The notes: generated from the sequence alone by a model not told the origin. 46,238 nucleotides of DNA from an uncultured Clostridia bacterium (GCA_904387305.1 CAJFLB010000009.1:1-46238), one strand, 5' to 3'; counted from the first letter of the stretch, positions 24,023-33,702 are shown. A program made the numbers and translations.

Positions 24023-26206
24023 TTAGTGGCCTCCGCCACCACCGCCGCCACCACGGCCGCCTCCACCATAACCATGTCCACCAAATCCACCGCCTCTTGA
24101 AGAGGTATGGATAGAGCGACCAAAGGCTCTAGAGGTCCTATGAAAGCTACTTGAGTGAATATAAAAATGATGGTTTAATATAGGACTGCTATCAATATTT
24201 AATTCTACTGCATGTATCTTTATCGCTTTTATCACTTTTTCAGAAATACCAAAAGCAGTTGCGTAAATCAAATATTTTTCCCATAAAGGTAATTCATGAA
24301 CTTCTTTTTCATTCATCAAAGTATCACTATTTAAGAAATTGTATAAACCATACCATTTAGCTTGTTCATTAGCTCCATATTGTGTAAATAAAACGAAATT
24401 ACTTGCTTTTGAAGTTAGATAAAAATATTTCCACAAACAAGCGATACCCAAAATAGTATATGCTCCAAAAGCTAATGCCATAGGTGTAAAATAGGAAATC
24501 AGATTGATAACAATTAATAAAATGAATCCTAAAATTAGGCTTGACTTAGCACTTTTATTAAGTTCTTTTTTAGGTGCATCATAATCTGCACTTTGGAAAT
24601 ATCCTTGCATGACACCACTTTCTAAAATAGGTTTCTTTTCTATATCTTTTACAAATGCATTTGTATATACATAATCATTATCAATACATTTTTGTAATTG
24701 ATTGATTGTAATTGAATTATGATAAGTTCTAGAATGTCTTTCCAATAATTCTAAATAAAGTCTTTCAGAAGTAGTAAGTGGCTCTAAAACATCACCAGTA
24801 TTTTCATTTATTGTTGTATAAATAGGTTCTGGTGAATAATCTGGAGAATCCGTAAAAGCTGGTGTTGCGTAATTGGTGCGAGTAGGTTCTATAGAAATGA
24901 CTGTATTTGAACTATCCCAGTCAAGATTATTATCTAATTTCGTAATGTTAACATATTTTTTTCTTACTAAACTAAGTAAAATTGCTGCATATTCTTCTTG
25001 TTTTTCTTTATTTTCATCAAAAGGATCTTTCATAAAGACTAACTCAGAAGCAAAAATAGGGTCTAAGTCACTTGGTATTTCTCTAAAATAATCATAGTCT
25101 ACTTCTGGGTCATATAAGTTGTATTTTTCCTTAGTCTTTTTATATTTATTTATTGTAGTATACACTATTAAAATTGTACCAAATATAGATGCTATCAGTA
25201 ATAGTGTTTTATATGTATTAAATTTTTTATTTTGCGTTTCATAATATTCATTTTCTGCAATACATTCCTCTAAAACATTTTCATCTGAATATCTGTTATT
25301 AGGTGCATATTTTGTAAAAATATGTTTATCATCGCCATATGCCAACAAACAAAATTCTATATAACGATTGTGATAATTGAATTTTAAATCAGACTTATCC
25401 AAATTGATTGAAAATGTATGATAGCCATCATTTATATCATCTGATTCGATAAGCGGCAATCGATTATTAGCAGTTCCAAACGTATATGCATAGTAAGTAG
25501 ATGGCATTATCTCATCTGGTATGAGAATTTGAGCTTTATAAGAATTTAGTTTTGTAATCGTATTTCCAGAATACATAGCTAAATATAATTCAGAACAATC
25601 ATTATATTTTAAAGCTGCATTGTTCATGGAATATACAATTTTAAAAGTCATTTTTTCTCGATATGTCCATGGAATGTATATTAGCAAAGACTCATCATTA
25701 TCTGGATAACTTCCTGAACCATCACTATGATGCCAACGCATAGTTGAACTTTGAGTATAGTCGGAATCTTCCCAATACATTTTAGAAGTTTCTGAATAAG
25801 GTATTTCTTGACCATTGTCCAGAATTTGTGTAACTGATTCAACATCATAAGTTACTTTTAATCCATCAACATATTCTTCAGGAAGTTCTCTCCATAATTC
25901 TTTATAGGTATTAGATTTTGAGCCTGCATGTACATCAAATGTTAAATATTCTGTAATTTCAACACTGGCATTTCCATTTGGATCATCATGTAAAACTGCT
26001 GTGTAGTCAATATCTGTTAAATTGCAGTAATCATTGGGATTTAAGCTAAATCCATCAAGACCAAAATCTTCCCATGTATAGCCTTCAGATGCTATAGATA
26101 AAAAGAGAATTAGTATAATAAATAGAAAAGGTTTTGCATTTACAATAATGCCTTTTACTATTTTTTTAATCTTTCTAAAAAAGTATTTTAAATATTTCAT
26201 TTGCAT
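24023..26206 (-). CDS. DUF2207 membrane protein with glycine-rich tail
   Basis: 727 residues. An N-terminal span or signal (about 18-36), then the DUF2207 extracytoplasmic domain (about 45-320; YTAVLHDDPNGNASVEITEY, IPWTYREKMTFKIVYSMNN), a span at about 333-352, a cytoplasmic part with repeated charged segments, two spans at about 555-600, and a C-terminal tail almost entirely of Gly with some His (last 25 residues, GGGFGGHGYGGGG type). This is the common architecture of the family, whose function is unknown; the glycine tail is typical. The GC-rich tail codons stand out against the surrounding sequence. Confidence 0.88.
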   Translation of the reverse strand: MQMKYLKYFFRKIKKIVKGIIVNAKPFLFIILILFLSIASEGYTWEDFGLDGFSLNPNDYCNLTDIDYTAVLHDDPNGNASVEITEYLTFDVHAGSKSNTYKELWRELPEEYVDGLKVTYDVESVTQILDNGQEIPYSETSKMYWEDSDYTQSSTMRWHHSDGSGSYPDNDESLLIYIPWTYREKMTFKIVYSMNNAALKYNDCSELYLAMYSGNTITKLNSYKAQILIPDEIMPSTYYAYTFGTANNRLPLIESDDINDGYHTFSINLDKSDLKFNYHNRYIEFCLLAYGDDKHIFTKYAPNNRYSDENVLEECIAENEYYETQNKKFNTYKTLLLIASIFGTILIVYTTINKYKKTKEKYNLYDPEVDYDYFREIPSDLDPIFASELVFMKDPFDENKEKQEEYAAILLSLVRKKYVNITKLDNNLDWDSSNTVISIEPTRTNYATPAFTDSPDYSPEPIYTTINENTGDVLEPLTTSERLYLELLERHSRTYHNSITINQLQKCIDNDYVYTNAFVKDIEKKPILESGVMQGYFQSADYDAPKKELNKSAKSSLILGFILLIVINLISYFTPMALAFGAYTILGIACLWKYFYLTSKASNFVLFTQYGANEQAKWYGLYNFLNSDTLMNEKEVHELPLWEKYLIYATAFGISEKVIKAIKIHAVELNIDSSPILNHHFYIHSSSFHRTSRAFGRSIHTSSRGGGFGGHGYGGGGRGGGGGGGGH

Positions 26207-26317
26207 CCCCCAAAAAAATTATTTTATATAGAGATTATATATAAATTTAAAGTTTTTGTAAATGAAATCATATAAAAGTCATAAAAATATTATATATTAC
26301 GTTTTTATAGAGACCTA

Positions 26318-26516
26318 ATTGTCATTAAGCAAGCATATATATTATTTTTTATTATTTCTTCGGCTAGATCCATAGATTACAAATTCTAAATTTTAAACAA
26401 ACGAGCCTCCCGATATCTCGCTTCCTCATTTGTTTAAAATTAAGAATTTGTACATCTACTCCACGTTACATTCGTCAATTAATAAAAAATAATATATATG
26501 CTTGCTTAATGACAAT
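26318..26516. mobile_element. MITE-like element with 37-bp perfect terminal inverted repeats
   Basis: 199 bases bounded by perfect 37-base inverted repeats (26318-26354 and 26480-26516) that start ATTGTCATTAAGCAAGCATA. Inside is a second inverted repeat of 24 bases with two mismatches (26378-26401 / 26429-26452, starting TACAAATTCT) around CGAG...CTCG. No coding potential. It fills the 423-base gap between the divergently placed DUF2207 and GNAT genes. No clear target duplication was seen. Confidence 0.7.
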
Positions 26517-26629
26517 CCAGTCTGAACAAAAACTATATTATCTTTCAGAATTCTTTTTTTTATGGTATTATGAATAAAAATAATAAAATTTATAAACATA
26601 AGACTTAAAAGAAAGTAGAGGAGAATAGG

Positions 26630-26890
26630 ATGATTGAAATTATATTTGATAAAGAAAAAAATAGAGCAGTTGCATATGATAATACAATCCAAGTAGGAGA
26701 ATGTGATTTCATAGAAACAGAAGATTATTGGAATATAACACATACAGAGGTAAATGGTAATTATCAAGGACAAGGAATTGCAAGAAAGTTGGTAGAATGT
26801 ATTATAGAGAATGCAAAAAAAGAAAATAAAAAGCTTGTTGCAGAATGTTCTTATGCAAAGAAAATACTTGAAAAATATGGAAAAGTTTAA
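26630..26890 (+). CDS. Short GNAT-fold acetyltransferase (YjdJ type)
   Basis: 86 residues, GAGGAGAA upstream. It is the minimal GNAT domain of the YjdJ/Acetyltransf_CG kind: a first strand with DKEKNRAVAYDN, then HTEVNGNYQGQGIARKLVECIIENAKKENKKLVAECSYAKKILEKYG with the acetyl-CoA loop QGQGIA at about 45-50. Length is normal for this subfamily. The substrate is unknown. Confidence 0.88.
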   Translation: MIEIIFDKEKNRAVAYDNTIQVGECDFIETEDYWNITHTEVNGNYQGQGIARKLVECIIENAKKENKKLVAECSYAKKILEKYGKV

Positions 26891-27028
26891 CTTATTAATA
26901 GAATTAAATAAATTTTAATAAAATGATTGACAAAGCCATAAATATATCATATAATACAAACAACAGTTTGCTAGTACTTATAAGCAAAAACATCTGGATA
27001 AACTGAATTTTATAAAGGATGTGGTTTT

Positions 27029-28145
27029 ATGGAAGAAAAGAAAAATGAGATCATTTTATTTGAAAACCAAGGAGTAAGATTAGAAGTAAACTTAAAAGAT
27101 GAAACAGTGTGGCTTACACAAGCACAAATGTCAGAGTTATTTAAAAAAGCAAAATCTACAATTAATGAGCACATTAGGAATATTTATAAAGAAGGAGAAT
27201 TAAAAGAAGAAGAAACGATGACTAAATTCGGAAATTCCGAATTTGCTGATAAACCTACTAACTATTATAATTTAGATATGATTATATCTGTTGGTTATCG
27301 AGTAAAATCTCAAGAAGGAATTATTTTCAGAAAATGGGCAACAAGAATTTTAAAAGACTACATGTTAAAAGGATATGCAGTAAACCAAAAAAGATTAGAA
27401 TATCTAGAAAAAACAATAAAATTAATTGATATAGCGAATCGTATGGAAGAAAGATTAGATAACAGTGATGCAAAAGAAATCTTAAAAGTCATTGGAGACT
27501 ATTCAAAAGCATTAGATTTACTAGATGATTATGACCATAGAACACTTAAGAAAATCAAAGGAAATATAGATGAAAGAAGAATCCAATATCGTGATTGTAT
27601 TGATGTTATAAATAAACTTAGATTTAATGAAGAAAGTACATTATTTGCGGTAGAAAGAGATAAAGGACTAGAATCTATCATTGGAAATATATATCAAAGC
27701 TTTGCAGGACAAGACATATATAAAAGTATAGAAGAAAAAGCAGCAAATTTCTTATTTAATAGGAAAAAACTTTTTTTTCCTATTAAACAAGAAATAAGGA
27801 TGCACAGAAAAATTGCTATGCAATTTTTCGCGTCGACAAATCTTTACGCTTCTTTGAGAATTTGAATATATAGAGGAATAAATAAAAAAATAGAACAAAA
27901 TTCTCACGAAGCGAGATTTGTCCTATTTAACAGTTAAAAACCATGTCTTTGCTGATGGAAATAAAAGAATAGCAGCCACATTATTTATATATTTTTTAAA
28001 CTTTTACGGGATTTTATATAAAGATGGAAAACAAACAATTGATAATAACACATTAACCGCCTTAACTTTGCTTATAGCTGAATCTAATCCAAAAGAGAAG
28101 GAAGTATTAATTGATTTAGTCATGAATTTTTTAAATACTGATTAA
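27029..28145 (+). pseudogene. RhuM/Fic family gene interrupted by a structured insertion
   Basis: The first part (from ATG 27029) is an intact RhuM domain: LKDETVWLTQAQMSELFKKA, INEHIRNIYKEGEL, YYNLDMIISVGYRVKS. It continues through a helical linker to KAANFL (27754). After 169 foreign bases (27755-27923) the frame resumes as YLTVKNHVFADGNKRIAA, the Fic-type motif (H-x-F-x-x-G-N-K-R), to the stop at 28145. Without the insertion the joined frame would read on in phase as a protein of about 315 residues. The broken frame adds foreign residues and stops at 27865, so Fic activity (AMP transfer to proteins) would be lost. Confidence 0.8.
27755..27923. mobile_element. Structured insertion element 2 inside the RhuM/Fic gene
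   Basis: 169 bases between codon TTA (27752-27754) and TAT (27924-27926). Contents in order: a 15-base perfect inverted repeat (27755-27769 / 27773-27787), the 46-base core shared with 23971-24016 (27799-27844), and a third fold pairing GACAAATCT (27835-27843) with AGATTTGTC (27914-27922) with inner GAGAATT/AATTCTC pairing. The whole element is a string of hairpins with no open frame. No target duplication is evident, and the host gene frame is restored if it is removed exactly. Confidence 0.65.
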
Positions 28146-28173
28146 AGAATATAAAATAGATTATATGTTTACT

Positions 28174-28202
28174 GGGAGTAACTCTATTGAGAGTTGCTCT
28201 CA
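28174..28202 (+). terminator. Weak terminator-like hairpin after RhuM/Fic gene
   Basis: GGGAGTAACTCT pairs with AGAGTTGCTCTC around four bases; only CATTTG follows, so termination would be weak. Confidence 0.35.
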
Positions 28203-28252
28203 TTTGTGGTAATATAATCATGTGAGTTATCGTTTTTAAGGAAGTGTTAGCA

Positions 28253-28954
28253 TTGAATATAGAAGATAAAATTAATAATAAACATGTAAATATACAATGT
28301 CCCAAAACAGATATAAAAGAATTACCAGTTGTCATATTACACGCGTATAATGAGGAAGAAGGAAGAGCCGTTTTTGAAAAATGTGAAAAATTGCATTGCC
28401 CTAATTTTATATTAGTTTCCGTATCTAATTTGGATTGGAATCATGAGATGACACCATGGTTTGCTCCAAAATTGAATCAACATGATGAAGATTGCCTCGG
28501 AAAAGCAAATGAATATATACGTGAATTAACAACAGAAATTATACCAAGGGTAGAAGATTACATTAAAAAGAACCTACAAAAAGGCATAACCTATTATGCC
28601 ATTGCAGGCTATTCACTAGGTGGATTATTTGCTGTATATGCTACATATAAAACAGACATATTTACTAAAGTTGCATCTGCTTCAGGTTCTTTCTGGTATC
28701 CAAATTTTGTAGAATTTATCAAGGAAAATAAAATGAAATCTGAAATCCAAAGCATATATTTTTCACTAGGAAATAAAGAAAGTAAAGTTAGAAATCAAGT
28801 CTTAGCAACAGTAGAAGAACATACAAAAGCAATAGAAAACATATATCATTCTCAAGGAATCAAAACGATTTACGAAGAAAATGAAGGAAATCATTTCCAT
28901 GAAGCAGATTTAAGAATGGCAAAAGGAATTAAATGGATATTAAAAGAGGAGTAA
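28253..28954 (+). CDS. Alpha/beta hydrolase, esterase-like
   Basis: 233 residues from TTG 28253, chosen because AAGGAAG at 28238-28244 is 8 bases upstream (GTG 28244 overlaps that site). The nucleophile elbow is AIAGYSLGGLFAVYATY (Ser at about 123), followed by ASASGSFWYPNF, with a C-terminal catalytic His in GNHFHEADLRMAKGIKW. This arrangement resembles the esterase D/putative esterase family. The substrate is an unknown ester. The exonuclease gene begins 4 bases after its stop. Confidence 0.85.
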   Translation: MNIEDKINNKHVNIQCPKTDIKELPVVILHAYNEEEGRAVFEKCEKLHCPNFILVSVSNLDWNHEMTPWFAPKLNQHDEDCLGKANEYIRELTTEIIPRVEDYIKKNLQKGITYYAIAGYSLGGLFAVYATYKTDIFTKVASASGSFWYPNFVEFIKENKMKSEIQSIYFSLGNKESKVRNQVLATVEEHTKAIENIYHSQGIKTIYEENEGNHFHEADLRMAKGIKWILKEE

Positions 28955-28958
28955 ATGT

Positions 28959-29525
28959 ATGAGAAATCTTAATAAAAATTGTAGAATATATAAAGGTCAT
29001 AGTTTGGTCGAAGATGTAGGAGATTATACAGTAGTAGATATAGAAACAACAAGCTTGGATTCTTTTCATGGAGAGATTCTTGAAGTTAGTGCCATTAAAG
29101 TTAGAAATAAAAAAGAAGTAGGCAATTTTTCTGAACTTATCAGAACTAATGAAGAAATTGGATATTTTACAACAAACTTAACAGGGATTACTAATGAAAT
29201 GATGTTGAAGGAAGGAAAAGAATTAGAGGATGTTTTACAAAGTTTCAAAGTGTTTTTAGGGAAAGACATCATTGTTGGACATAATGTTAATTTTGATATT
29301 AATTTTCTTTATGATAATATGGAAGAACATTTAGATACATATTTATCAAATGATTATATAGATACTTTAAGAATAGCAAGAAAAATGCTTCCAAATTTGA
29401 AACATCATAAATTAGATGATTTAATTACCTATTTTCATCTAACTCAAAGAAATGAACATAGAGCATTAAATGATTGTATATTAACCAATCAAGTATATAT
29501 AAAATTAAGTGAAATGATGAAATGA
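28959..29525 (+). CDS. DEDDh 3'-5' exonuclease (PolC/epsilon type)
   Basis: 188 residues. ExoI motif VVDIETTSLDSFHGEILEVSAIKV (about 26-49, the catalytic D and E), ExoII GHNVNFDINFLYDN (about 107-120, D), ExoIII EHRALNDCILTNQVY (about 167-181, H and D): all four acidic residues and the His are present. It stands alone as in small DnaQ-like proofreading or RNA-degrading exonucleases. The 4-base spacing to the hydrolase suggests co-expression without an obvious functional link. Confidence 0.92.
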   Translation: MRNLNKNCRIYKGHSLVEDVGDYTVVDIETTSLDSFHGEILEVSAIKVRNKKEVGNFSELIRTNEEIGYFTTNLTGITNEMMLKEGKELEDVLQSFKVFLGKDIIVGHNVNFDINFLYDNMEEHLDTYLSNDYIDTLRIARKMLPNLKHHKLDDLITYFHLTQRNEHRALNDCILTNQVYIKLSEMMK

Positions 29526-29621
29526 ATTTGTTAAATAATATAATAAATTTAACAAATTATAAGAGTTGTAAAAAATATAAATAATGATAAAATTAGAAAA
29601 AAGATAAAAGGAAGAAAAATT

Positions 29622-30344
29622 ATGATAGAAATCAAAAATGTTAGTAAAGCATATGTCAAACATAAAAATGTAATTGAAAACATGAATTTAACCATTGAAG
29701 ATGGACAAATATTTGGATTTATTGGACCAAATGGAGCAGGAAAAACAACCACTATGGAAATGCTTACAGGAATTTTAGATATAGATGAAGGAGAAATCTT
29801 AATTGACGGGATTAATATAGAAAAAAATCCTATTGAAGCCAAAAAACAATTTGGATTTGTGCCAGATTCACCAGATGCATTTGAAAAATTAACAGGAATA
29901 GAATACCTAAATTTTGTAGCAGATGTATATGAAGTAGACCAAAAGACAAGATTTGAAAAAATAACAAAATTAGCAAAGGGATTTGGTATTTATGATTCTC
30001 TCAAAGAAAGAGTTCAAAGTTATTCACATGGAATGAAACAAAAAATCATTATTATAGGTGTTTTATTACACAATCCTAAAAATTGGATTTTAGATGAACC
30101 AATGACAGGGTTAGATCCTAAAGCATCTTTTCAATTAAAAGAATTAATGAAAGAACATAGCAAAAATGGAAATACTGTATTTTTCTCAACACATGTACTA
30201 GAAGTAGCTGAAAAGATATGTGACAAAATTGCTGTTATTGATAAAGGAAGTATTAAATTTGTGGGAACATGTGAAGAATTAAGAGAAAAATGGAAATCAA
30301 ATAGTTCATTAGAAGAGTTATTTTTAAAGATAATAGAGGAATAG
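29622..30344 (+). CDS. ABC transporter ATP-binding protein
   Basis: 240 residues, AAGGAAGAAA upstream. Complete in one frame: Walker A GPNGAGKTTTMEML (about 36-49), Q-loop FGFVPDSPDAF, signature YSHGMKQKIIIIG (about 129; S-H-G-M-K-Q replaces LSGGQ), Walker B NWILDEPMTGLDP, H-loop FFSTHVLE. This is the exporter-ATPase (EcfA/BcrA-like) group. Its Walker A glycine is encoded without any CGG, unlike the frameshifted ATPase at 10991. It pairs with the permease downstream. Confidence 0.93.
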   Translation: MIEIKNVSKAYVKHKNVIENMNLTIEDGQIFGFIGPNGAGKTTTMEMLTGILDIDEGEILIDGINIEKNPIEAKKQFGFVPDSPDAFEKLTGIEYLNFVADVYEVDQKTRFEKITKLAKGFGIYDSLKERVQSYSHGMKQKIIIIGVLLHNPKNWILDEPMTGLDPKASFQLKELMKEHSKNGNTVFFSTHVLEVAEKICDKIAVIDKGSIKFVGTCEELREKWKSNSSLEELFLKIIEE

Positions 30345-30401
30345 AGGGAAACAAAATATTTTCCAAGTAGATTTGTGCCTTTGAAAGGAATAAAAGTAAA
30401 A

Positions 30402-32051
30402 ATGAATAAATTAAATGAAGTTATTTTTAAAAATGCACATAGAAGAGATAATGAAAATAAAAGCATGGTGAATAAAGCCTTAACAGTATTGATATTTGTG
30501 ATTATATTTGGAACTATTTCTACCATTATGGGAGTAGCAAGTTATTATTTGACAACAGAATTGATAAAAGTAAATCAAGCACCTGTATTTGTCAATATTG
30601 TATTATTAATCATGTTCATATTTCTATTTTCTAAAAGCATATTTGAAAGTTTGAATAATTTATATTTTGCAAAAGATTTAAAAATCTTTTTAAGAATGCC
30701 GATAAAACCAATACAATTAGTAAGAGCAAAAATCAATAATATGATTGTATCTGAATATGTCATGGAATTAATGCTGTTACTGTCACCTATATTGGTATAT
30801 GGGTATTTGGTAAAAGCAGGTATTGCATTTTATGTATATGTAACGATTATATTACTATTATTACCAATGATACCAATTATATTGACTTCTCTTATAACAG
30901 CTGTGATTATGAGACTTACCAATGTCATAAAAAATAAAACACAAGTGCAATATATATCTATTTTTATTGGATTTGTTGTACTTGCGATTATCACAAGCTT
31001 ATTTTCAACAGGTGAAGGTATTTCATTAGAACGATTTACAGAAAAAATGTTAGAAGTCAATGGATTAATTGAACTCATATCAGACTATTTTGTTATTTTA
31101 AAACCAATTATGAATGGTTTGATAAATTATGAAAACATAACAGGAATGGCTAATGTTGTTTTGTTTGCAATAGAAAGTTTTGCCACCTATTATATAGCAA
31201 CTTGGATAATTTCTAAAATATATTTAAAAGGAGCTATTGGAACAGTTGTTAATACAAACAATATGAAAGCAAAGAAAAATACAGAATTAAAGTTAAGTGA
31301 GTGTAAACAAAAAAGTCCTAAAAGAGCTTTTCTAAGTAAAGAATTAAGACAAATTATGAGAACACCTATCTTTTGTTTACAATGTATCATTTTACCAATG
31401 GTATATCCAATTTTATTTATTGGGATACCTGCTATTGCTTTAATTTCATTTGCTAGAAGTGTAGGATTTGATTTTTTTACCAATATGCAAGAAAATATAT
31501 TTAGCCCAATAGGAATATGTATTGCCATTAGTATTGCACAAGTATTATATATTATGAACTTTACATCTATTATTGCCATTTCAAGAGAAGGAAAAAAAGC
31601 AAAACTAATGAAAACAATACCAATTAGCTTGTATAAACAATTTAAATATAAACTATATCCTGCACTCATTGCAGATAGTGTGATTGCTTGTATTGTTACC
31701 ATATGCTATAGTTTGCTGGTATCAAACATGAATATGATATTTAGTATCTTTCTATTTATCACATTAATGGCACTTTGTTTGGTACAAGAGAAAGTGATGA
31801 TATTAATTGACTTGAAAAAACCAAAAATTACATGGACGAGTGAATATGCGATGATGAAAGAAAATGTAAATGTTATGTATGAATTCTTTTATGCTGTAGT
31901 AGTGGTGATTTTACTAACAGGAATCGGATTTATGATTAATAACATAACCATTTTAATGATAGTTCTATTTTTAATACTTACATTGATTAATTTAGCAATT
32001 AATCGATATGTAAAGAAAAATCAAACAAAATTATATAGAAAAATATTTTAA
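30402..32051 (+). CDS. ABC transporter permease
   Basis: 549 residues from ATG 30402; GAAAGGAAT lies about 11 bases upstream, and an upstream GTG (30375) has no ribosome site. About 12 membrane spans in two halves with a large loop near residues 270-310 (KAKKNTELKLSECKQKSPK). It belongs to the large exporter permeases often annotated as ABC-2/YhaP-like and works with the ATPase whose gene ends 57 bases earlier. The substrate is not predictable. A terminator hairpin closes the operon. Confidence 0.85.
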   Translation: MNKLNEVIFKNAHRRDNENKSMVNKALTVLIFVIIFGTISTIMGVASYYLTTELIKVNQAPVFVNIVLLIMFIFLFSKSIFESLNNLYFAKDLKIFLRMPIKPIQLVRAKINNMIVSEYVMELMLLLSPILVYGYLVKAGIAFYVYVTIILLLLPMIPIILTSLITAVIMRLTNVIKNKTQVQYISIFIGFVVLAIITSLFSTGEGISLERFTEKMLEVNGLIELISDYFVILKPIMNGLINYENITGMANVVLFAIESFATYYIATWIISKIYLKGAIGTVVNTNNMKAKKNTELKLSECKQKSPKRAFLSKELRQIMRTPIFCLQCIILPMVYPILFIGIPAIALISFARSVGFDFFTNMQENIFSPIGICIAISIAQVLYIMNFTSIIAISREGKKAKLMKTIPISLYKQFKYKLYPALIADSVIACIVTICYSLLVSNMNMIFSIFLFITLMALCLVQEKVMILIDLKKPKITWTSEYAMMKENVNVMYEFFYAVVVVILLTGIGFMINNITILMIVLFLILTLINLAINRYVKKNQTKLYRKIF

Positions 32052-32059
32052 ACTTTGTG

Positions 32060-32106
32060 ACGAACTTTAGGGATTAGTACATCAGACCTTAAAGTTCGTT
32101 TTATTA
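32060..32106 (+). terminator. Intrinsic terminator after ABC operon
   Basis: ACGAACTTTAGG (32060-32071) pairs with CCTTAAAGTTCGT (32087-32099, one bulge) and runs into TTTTATT. Confidence 0.8.
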
Positions 32107-32184
32107 TATAAAACAATTGAGAAACTTTCAAAGATATGATATATTGTATAAGAACAGAAATAAATAAGATAAATGGAGAATAAT

Positions 32185-32802
32185 ATGGAAAAGAAAGAGA
32201 ATAAGAAGCAAATCATTGTATTTGGTGGTTGCTTTAATCCACCACTAAATTCACACTTTTCACTTGCAGAACAAATGATAGCAGAATATCCAGAAATAGA
32301 AAAAATTATATTTGTTCCAGTGAATAGTCAATATGAAAAGATGGATTTAATTGAAAATGAACATCGTTATCAGATGTTAAAAACAGTTTGTGATAAAAAT
32401 GAAAAATTTGAAGTATCTAGAATTGAAATAGATAGTAAAAGACAATTATATACAGTTGAAACATTACACAAGATACAAGAAGAATATCCAGATTATGAAG
32501 TTGCCTTTTTAACTGGAAGTGATAACTTAAAAACATTAGACACATGGAAAAAAGTAGAAGAACTTACAACCAAATTCAAACTGTATATTTTAGAAAGAGA
32601 TAATGATTGTATGGAGGAAATCATTCAAAATAACGAGATATTAAAAAAACATAGACAAGCTTTTATCAAAGCAAAAGATACAATAAAAAGCAATTTAAGT
32701 TCAACATTTGTAAGAGAAAAAATAAAAAATGGGAAAAGTATACGATATTTAACACCAGATGAAGTTATCAAATATATAGAACAATATCAGTTATATAAAT
32801 AA
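32185..32802 (+). CDS. nadD: Nicotinate-nucleotide adenylyltransferase
   Basis: 205 residues from ATG 32185 (GGAG six bases upstream); ATG 32173 is possible. It makes nicotinate adenine dinucleotide from the mononucleotide and ATP, between PncB and NadE in NAD synthesis. The nucleotidyltransferase loop is FGGCFNPPLNSHFSLAEQM (about 7-25), a variant of GGTFDPxHxGH with Asn-Ser before the second conserved residue His. The second motif is LSSTFVREKI (about 173-182). The HD domain sometimes fused to NadD is absent. The stop is embedded in a hairpin repeat (AAAATGTCC...GGACATTTT). Confidence 0.9.
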   Translation: MEKKENKKQIIVFGGCFNPPLNSHFSLAEQMIAEYPEIEKIIFVPVNSQYEKMDLIENEHRYQMLKTVCDKNEKFEVSRIEIDSKRQLYTVETLHKIQEEYPDYEVAFLTGSDNLKTLDTWKKVEELTTKFKLYILERDNDCMEEIIQNNEILKKHRQAFIKAKDTIKSNLSSTFVREKIKNGKSIRYLTPDEVIKYIEQYQLYK

Positions 32803-32874
32803 AATGTCCTTTTGGGGACGTTTCTGTTTGGGACATTTTGGGGCAATTGAGGATGTTTCCTTTTGGACATTTTA
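32801..32874. repeat. GGGGAC/GGGACATTTT repeat, copy 1
   Basis: AAAATGTCC at the left end pairs with GGACATTTT at the right; inside is GGGGACGTTTCTGTTTGGGAC. The same unit recurs at 38065, 41511, 41722 and 46127. It directly follows nadD and may act as its terminator. Confidence 0.7.
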
Positions 32875-32923
32875 AGAAATAATTGAATAAATGATAAAAA
32901 ATAGATAGAAAGGAGAAATTGAA

Positions 32924-33697
32924 ATGTTAGAAAAAGAAGAATTAATGAAAGAAACAGAAGGTGCTATTACTTGGATTAAAGAATATGTAAAACAAGTTGG
33001 AGCAAAAGGAATTGTTGTTGGATGTAGTGGAGGAAAAGATTCAGCAACTGTACTTGCTATGTCAGTAAAAGCAATAGGAAAAGAAAAAGTAGTTGCTGTA
33101 TCTATGCCATGTCATTCTATATCACATGATTTTGACGATGCAAAATTAGTAGCAGATACCTTTGGTGTGAAATTTTTGAAAGTAGATTTAACCAATACAT
33201 ATAATGAAATGGAAAAAGAAATACAATTGGCAATGGGAGAAGAATTATCAAAAGAAGCAACCATTAATATAAAACCGAGATTAAGAATGACTACATTATA
33301 TGGAATTGCACAAAGTTTAGGATATTTAGTAATTGGAACAGGAAATCTTTGTGAAGCAATGGTAGGATATACAACGAAATGGGGAGACAATAGTGCAGAT
33401 TTTAATCCAATTGGAAACTTTACCGTTGATGAAGTGCTAGCGATTGGAAAATATTTAGGTGTTCCAGAAAAAATATTAGAAAAAGCACCAAATGATGGAT
33501 TAGGTGGCATGACAGATGAAGAAAAAATGGGAATCAAGTATAGTCAAATTGCAGAAATGATAGAAACAGGAAATACAGATGAAAATGTTAAGAATGAAAT
33601 TTTAAAAAGATATCATGCATCAAAACATAAAAGAGAATTAGTTCCAGTTTACACTTTTGAAAGAAAAAACTTCTTGAAAGATATAGGAGAGAAATAG
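32924..33697 (+). CDS. nadE: NAD synthetase, ammonia-dependent
   Basis: 257 residues, AAAGGAGAA upstream. The PP-loop ATP-pyrophosphatase motif GCSGGKDSATVLAMS (about 29-43) activates deamido-NAD; further family marks are GTGNLCEAMVGYTTKWGDNSADFNP (about 138-162) and KAPNDGL. No glutaminase domain, so it uses free ammonia. Together with pncB and nadD the window encodes a complete Preiss-Handler route. Confidence 0.95.
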   Translation: MLEKEELMKETEGAITWIKEYVKQVGAKGIVVGCSGGKDSATVLAMSVKAIGKEKVVAVSMPCHSISHDFDDAKLVADTFGVKFLKVDLTNTYNEMEKEIQLAMGEELSKEATINIKPRLRMTTLYGIAQSLGYLVIGTGNLCEAMVGYTTKWGDNSADFNPIGNFTVDEVLAIGKYLGVPEKILEKAPNDGLGGMTDEEKMGIKYSQIAEMIETGNTDENVKNEILKRYHASKHKRELVPVYTFERKNFLKDIGEK

Positions 33698-33702
33698 GAA
33701 TT

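Noticed and set aside
24873..25091. Plus-strand open frames inside the DUF2207 gene and similar antisense frames elsewhere
   Set aside because: Shadows of real genes, without ribosome sites or recognisable domains.
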